A stretch of 7,798 nucleotides of DNA from JAPLKX01 sp035530195 (GTDB lineage Bacteria > Hydrogenedentota > Hydrogenedentia > Hydrogenedentales > SLHB01): contig DATKVG010000121.1 of assembly GCA_035530195.1 (NCBI GenBank), forward strand, positions 1 through 7,798, given 5' to 3'. Below the pieces are notes generated by a model. That model did no database searches. It was not told the origin of the DNA and was given only the letters and a program-made list of their open reading frames with translations. Made by a program: the position numbers and the translations under genes. Within the stretch, counting starts at the first letter, position 1; each line of letters begins with the position of its first letter. Shown in pieces: positions 5,251 to 7,798 of the stretch.

Positions 5251-5291
5251 GTAGGCGCGGGTTGGAAAACGGCGCCTACCGCGGATAAGAT
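5251..5291 (+). promoter_or_regulatory. Candidate xylB control region with an 8-bp inverted repeat
   Basis: GTAGGCGC (5251-5258) and GCGCCTAC (5272-5279) are perfect 8-bp arms separated by 13 bases. A weak promoter, TTGGAA (5262-5267) and TAAGAT (5286-5291) with an 18-base spacer, overlaps it, the -35 box falling between the arms. A repressor bound here could block initiation. The site could alternatively be a hairpin. The promoter match is weak, and a second possible -35, TTGACG (5240-5245), has no good partner. Confidence 0.35.
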
Positions 5292-5331
5292 AGACGGTAG
5301 GGGTGGGATTGAGCATAAGGAGACCAACGGC

Positions 5332-6858
5332 ATGAGCATGGTCATAGGCGTGGACGTCGGCACGAGCGGCACGAAAGCGCTTGCGATAGATTCCGCGGGA
5401 AAAGTGCTGGCGTCGGTGCTGGTGGAGTATCCGCTCGATAGTCCCAACCCCGGCTGGGCCGAACAGGACCCCGCCGATTGGCAACGTGCGTCGGTCGAGG
5501 CGCTGTCGCGGCTGGCGGGTGCGCTGGGGCCGAGGGTGCGCGACGTCAAGGGCCTCGGTTTGACTGGCCAGATGCATGGGTCGGTGTTTTTGGACGGGCA
5601 AAACCGGGTGCTGCGGCCGGCGATTCTGTGGTGCGACCAGCGGACCGCCCTGCAGTGCGACAAGATTACCGAGAAGGTGGGCGCGGATCGGCTGATCCAG
5701 ATGGTGTGCAACCCCGCGCTGACCGGTTTCACCGCGCCCAAAATCCTGTGGCTGCGCGACAACGAGCCGCAGACGTACGAGAAGGTGCGAAAGGTCCTCC
5801 TGCCAAAAGACTACATCCGCTACGTGCTCACGGGCGAGTTTGCCACCGACGTGGCGGACGCATCGGGCACGCTGCTGTTCGACGTGAAAAACCGGACCTG
5901 GCACCGCGAACTGATGTCGATCCTCGAGATCGACCCGGATTTCATGCCGCCCGCGTTTGAAGGGCCGGACGTCACCGGCACGTTGTCGGCGGAATCCGCA
6001 GAGGCGACGGGCCTCCCCGCGGGCATCCCGGTGATCGCGGGCGGTGGCGACCAGGCGGCGGGCGGTGTGGGTTGCGGTATCGTTCGGCGTGGCGTGATTT
6101 CGTCGACGGTCGGCACCAGCGGCGTGGTATTTGCGTTTGCGGAGGAAGTGGCGCTCGACCCGCAGGGGCGCGTGCACACGTTTTGCCACTCGGTGCCCGG
6201 TAAATGGCACGTGATGGGCGTGATGCTCAGCGCGGGCGGGTCGTTGCGGTGGTACCGCGACACGTTCTGCGAGGCCGAAAAGAAGCTGGCGGCCGAATCG
6301 GGCCGGGACGCCTACGAATACATCACCGAATCCGCGCAGACGGCGCCGGCCGGGTGCGAAGGCCTGATTTTCCTGCCGTACCTCACGGGCGAGCGGACGC
6401 CGCATAAAGATCCGTACGCCCGCGGCGCGTTTATCGGCCTGACGCTGCGCCACACGAAGGCCCACCTGGCGAGGTCCGTGCTCGAGGGCGTGGCGTTCGG
6501 GATGCGCGACAGTTTCGAGATCATCCGCGAGATGGGCGTGGCGGTCGAGCAGGTGCGGGCGTCGGGCGGGGGTGCGCGTAGCCCGTTCTGGCGGCAGATC
6601 CAGGCCGACGTGAACAACGCCCCGCTCGTGCTCATCAACGTCGACGAAGGCCCGGCGTACGGGGCGGCCCTGCTGGCGACGGTCGCGACGGGCATGTTCG
6701 CGCGCGTCGAGGAAGCGTGCGACGCGACGATCCGCGTCGTCGACGCCTGCCCGCCGGACGGCGACCGCGCAGCCGAGTACGACAAATGGTTCCGGGAGTA
6801 CCAGCAGGCCTACCGCGCACTCGCGCCGGGGTTCCGCCGTGCCGCCGAACTTGTTTGA
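5332..6858 (+). CDS. xylB: Xylulokinase (FGGY carbohydrate kinase)
   Basis: A 508-residue FGGY kinase, the normal length, expected to convert D-xylulose plus ATP to xylulose 5-phosphate for the pentose phosphate pathway in the cytoplasm. The N-terminal domain opens with IGVDVGTSGTKALAID (5-20), the phosphate-binding loop with Asp8. GLTGQMHG (76-83), in which Met-His-Gly is characteristic of xylulokinases, and CDQRT (101-105) follow. The C-terminal domain has IAGGGDQAAGGVGCG (235-249) with Asp240 as the probable catalytic base, STVGTSG (258-264), GERTPHKDPYARGAFIGL (353-370) and SGGGARSPFWRQIQADV (411-427). AYGAALLA (442-449) completes the FGGY pattern. ATG 5332 has AAGGAG (5317-5322) nine bases upstream, and a second ATG two codons later is less well spaced. 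No xylose isomerase or transporter adjoins it, so the sugar's entry route is encoded elsewhere, and a related ketose or polyol substrate cannot be excluded. The 3' end overlaps the next gene by 20 nt. Confidence 0.93.
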   Translation: MSMVIGVDVGTSGTKALAIDSAGKVLASVLVEYPLDSPNPGWAEQDPADWQRASVEALSRLAGALGPRVRDVKGLGLTGQMHGSVFLDGQNRVLRPAILWCDQRTALQCDKITEKVGADRLIQMVCNPALTGFTAPKILWLRDNEPQTYEKVRKVLLPKDYIRYVLTGEFATDVADASGTLLFDVKNRTWHRELMSILEIDPDFMPPAFEGPDVTGTLSAESAEATGLPAGIPVIAGGGDQAAGGVGCGIVRRGVISSTVGTSGVVFAFAEEVALDPQGRVHTFCHSVPGKWHVMGVMLSAGGSLRWYRDTFCEAEKKLAAESGRDAYEYITESAQTAPAGCEGLIFLPYLTGERTPHKDPYARGAFIGLTLRHTKAHLARSVLEGVAFGMRDSFEIIREMGVAVEQVRASGGGARSPFWRQIQADVNNAPLVLINVDEGPAYGAALLATVATGMFARVEEACDATIRVVDACPPDGDRAAEYDKWFREYQQAYRALAPGFRRAAELV

Positions 6859-7798
6859 AAACGCGCGCACACGCGTCGTTGTCGAGGCCTACGAAAAATA
6901 CCGGCTCGACGTATACCTGGCGGACGAAATCGAGGATGCGAGCCGGTCGTTCATCAAGAAACTGATTAAGGAAGGCCGGGTGACCGTCAATGGGGGCGTG
7001 TGCACGCGGCCCGGCCACACCATGACGGCCGGCGACAAGGTCACCGTGGATATCCCGCCGCCGCCGTCGACCGACATCCTGCCCGAAAACATCCCCCTCG
7101 ACATTTTGTATGAAGATGCCGAAGTCGTCGTGGTCAACAAACCGTCGGGGCTGGTGGTGCATCCCGCTCCGGGCAATTACGCCGGCACGCTCGTCAACGC
7201 CATCCTGTACCATTGCAGGGATTTCGCGCGGCCCGGCGGCGACCCGGCCCGGCCGGGGATCGTCCACCGGCTCGACAAAGATACCTCGGGCGTGCTGGTC
7301 GTGGCCAAGACGCCCGGCGCGTTCTTATCGCTCTCCGAACAGGCGCGGGCCCACTCGTTTGACAGGCGCTATCTCGCGTTGGTGCGTGGCGAGTTCAAGG
7401 AGAACAGGGGCCGGATCAACGCGTCGATCGGCCGGAGCCTGGCCGATCCGGCGCGGATGGCCGTGACGGGTATCCGCGGCCGGGAAGCCGCGACGCGGTT
7501 CGAGGTGCTCGAGCGGTTGGGTGTGGCTTCGCTATTGTCGGTGGAACTCGAGACGGGCCGGACCCATCAGATCCGCGTGCATCTGCGTTTTGCCGGGCAT
7601 CCCGTTCTTGGCGACCCCGTCTATGGTGTGACCGACTACGCGTCGTGGAAACTGAGCGACCGCGCGAGGTCGGCGCTTCAAGGTCTCTACGGCCAGGCCC
7701 TGCATGCCGAGCGGCTGGGGTTTGTTCACCCGGCGACGGGCGAAACCGTGACGTTCACAGCCCCCGTGCCCGCCGATTTCCAGCAGGCGCTTGACACC
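6839..7798 (+). CDS. rluD: RluA/RluD family 23S rRNA pseudouridine synthase (3' end cut by window)
   Basis: The open frame continues to the last base, giving 320 residues with no stop, close to the 300-330 usual for RluD. The chain ends in FTAPVPADFQQALDT, a typical near-terminal segment, so only a few residues are missing. An N-terminal S4 RNA-binding domain (about 22-70, with SRSFIKKLIKEGRVTVNG) precedes the catalytic domain. KPSGLVVHPAPG (101-112), RPGIVHRLDKDTSGVLVV (138-155) with catalytic Asp146, and GRTHQIRVHLRFAGHPVLGDPVYG (240-263) are the family motifs. Family enzymes isomerise uridines in rRNA, and RluD itself acts on helix 69 of 23S rRNA. The exact member is inferred from the S4 domain and length. 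No ATG is available upstream of the S4 domain. GTG 6839 is the best start, overlapping xylB by 20 nt with only a weak ribosome site, and TTG 6851 is the alternative. Translational coupling to xylB is likely. Confidence 0.9.
   Translation, partial: MPPNLFENARTRVVVEAYEKYRLDVYLADEIEDASRSFIKKLIKEGRVTVNGGVCTRPGHTMTAGDKVTVDIPPPPSTDILPENIPLDILYEDAEVVVVNKPSGLVVHPAPGNYAGTLVNAILYHCRDFARPGGDPARPGIVHRLDKDTSGVLVVAKTPGAFLSLSEQARAHSFDRRYLALVRGEFKENRGRINASIGRSLADPARMAVTGIRGREAATRFEVLERLGVASLLSVELETGRTHQIRVHLRFAGHPVLGDPVYGVTDYASWKLSDRARSALQGLYGQALHAERLGFVHPATGETVTFTAPVPADFQQALDT

Noticed and set aside
5188..6870. A 560-codon open frame on the minus strand, antisense to xylB
   Set aside because: It mirrors the codon bias of a well-supported GC-rich gene. 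The product is Arg/Ala/Pro-rich with no recognisable domain, and it would run through the rpsU terminator region.

Overview
The window is GC-rich bacterial chromosome carrying housekeeping and metabolic genes. No phage, plasmid, CRISPR or insertion-sequence genes are visible. The best taxonomic clue is the stand-alone prepilin-type protein at 1300-2151. It has a GFTLIELL N-terminus, a CPSD motif and a C-terminal His-X10-Asp-Gly motif (NVLFLDGHVEF followed by YPGE). Proteins of this kind are greatly expanded in Planctomycetota, Lentisphaerota, Hydrogenedentota and related lineages. From memory of the family, the YPEYL...CPSD and FNHIPGGSNVLFLDGHVEF wording fits Candidatus Hydrogenedentota best, but this is an inference that needs a database comparison.

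Layout. Positions 1-1080 (+) hold the C-terminal end of a protein built on a Y-x-D-G tetrapeptide repeat, followed by a short ORF that matches only the C-terminal half of a galactokinase-family GHMP kinase. Positions 1081-1299 contain two small hairpins and a clear intrinsic terminator that serves the next, minus-strand gene. From 1300 to 4729 all genes are on the minus strand. They are a monocistronic prepilin-like gene with its own promoter and terminator, a DegT/DnrJ/EryC1/StrS sugar aminotransferase, and a two-gene unit of a PaaI-type thioesterase followed 7 nt later by a hemolysin III/TrhA-type membrane protein. Between the aminotransferase and the hemolysin III gene lies a 123-bp element made of two inverted copies of one hairpin unit, a REPIN-like structure (3544-3666). 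Positions 4745-4973 form a divergent control region with a sigma70-like promoter proposed for each side. On the plus strand follow rpsU (ribosomal protein S21, GTG start, strong terminator), xylB (xylulokinase), and an RluD-type 23S rRNA pseudouridine synthase that overlaps the end of xylB and runs off the window almost complete.

The genes do not form one pathway. XylB would feed xylulose into the pentose phosphate pathway, S21 and RluD both act on the ribosome, and the prepilin-like protein is an envelope or secreted pseudopilin-type protein. The features most worth a second look are the REPIN-like element, the half-length galactokinase ORF, the Y-x-D-G repeat protein and the inverted repeat in the xylB control region.
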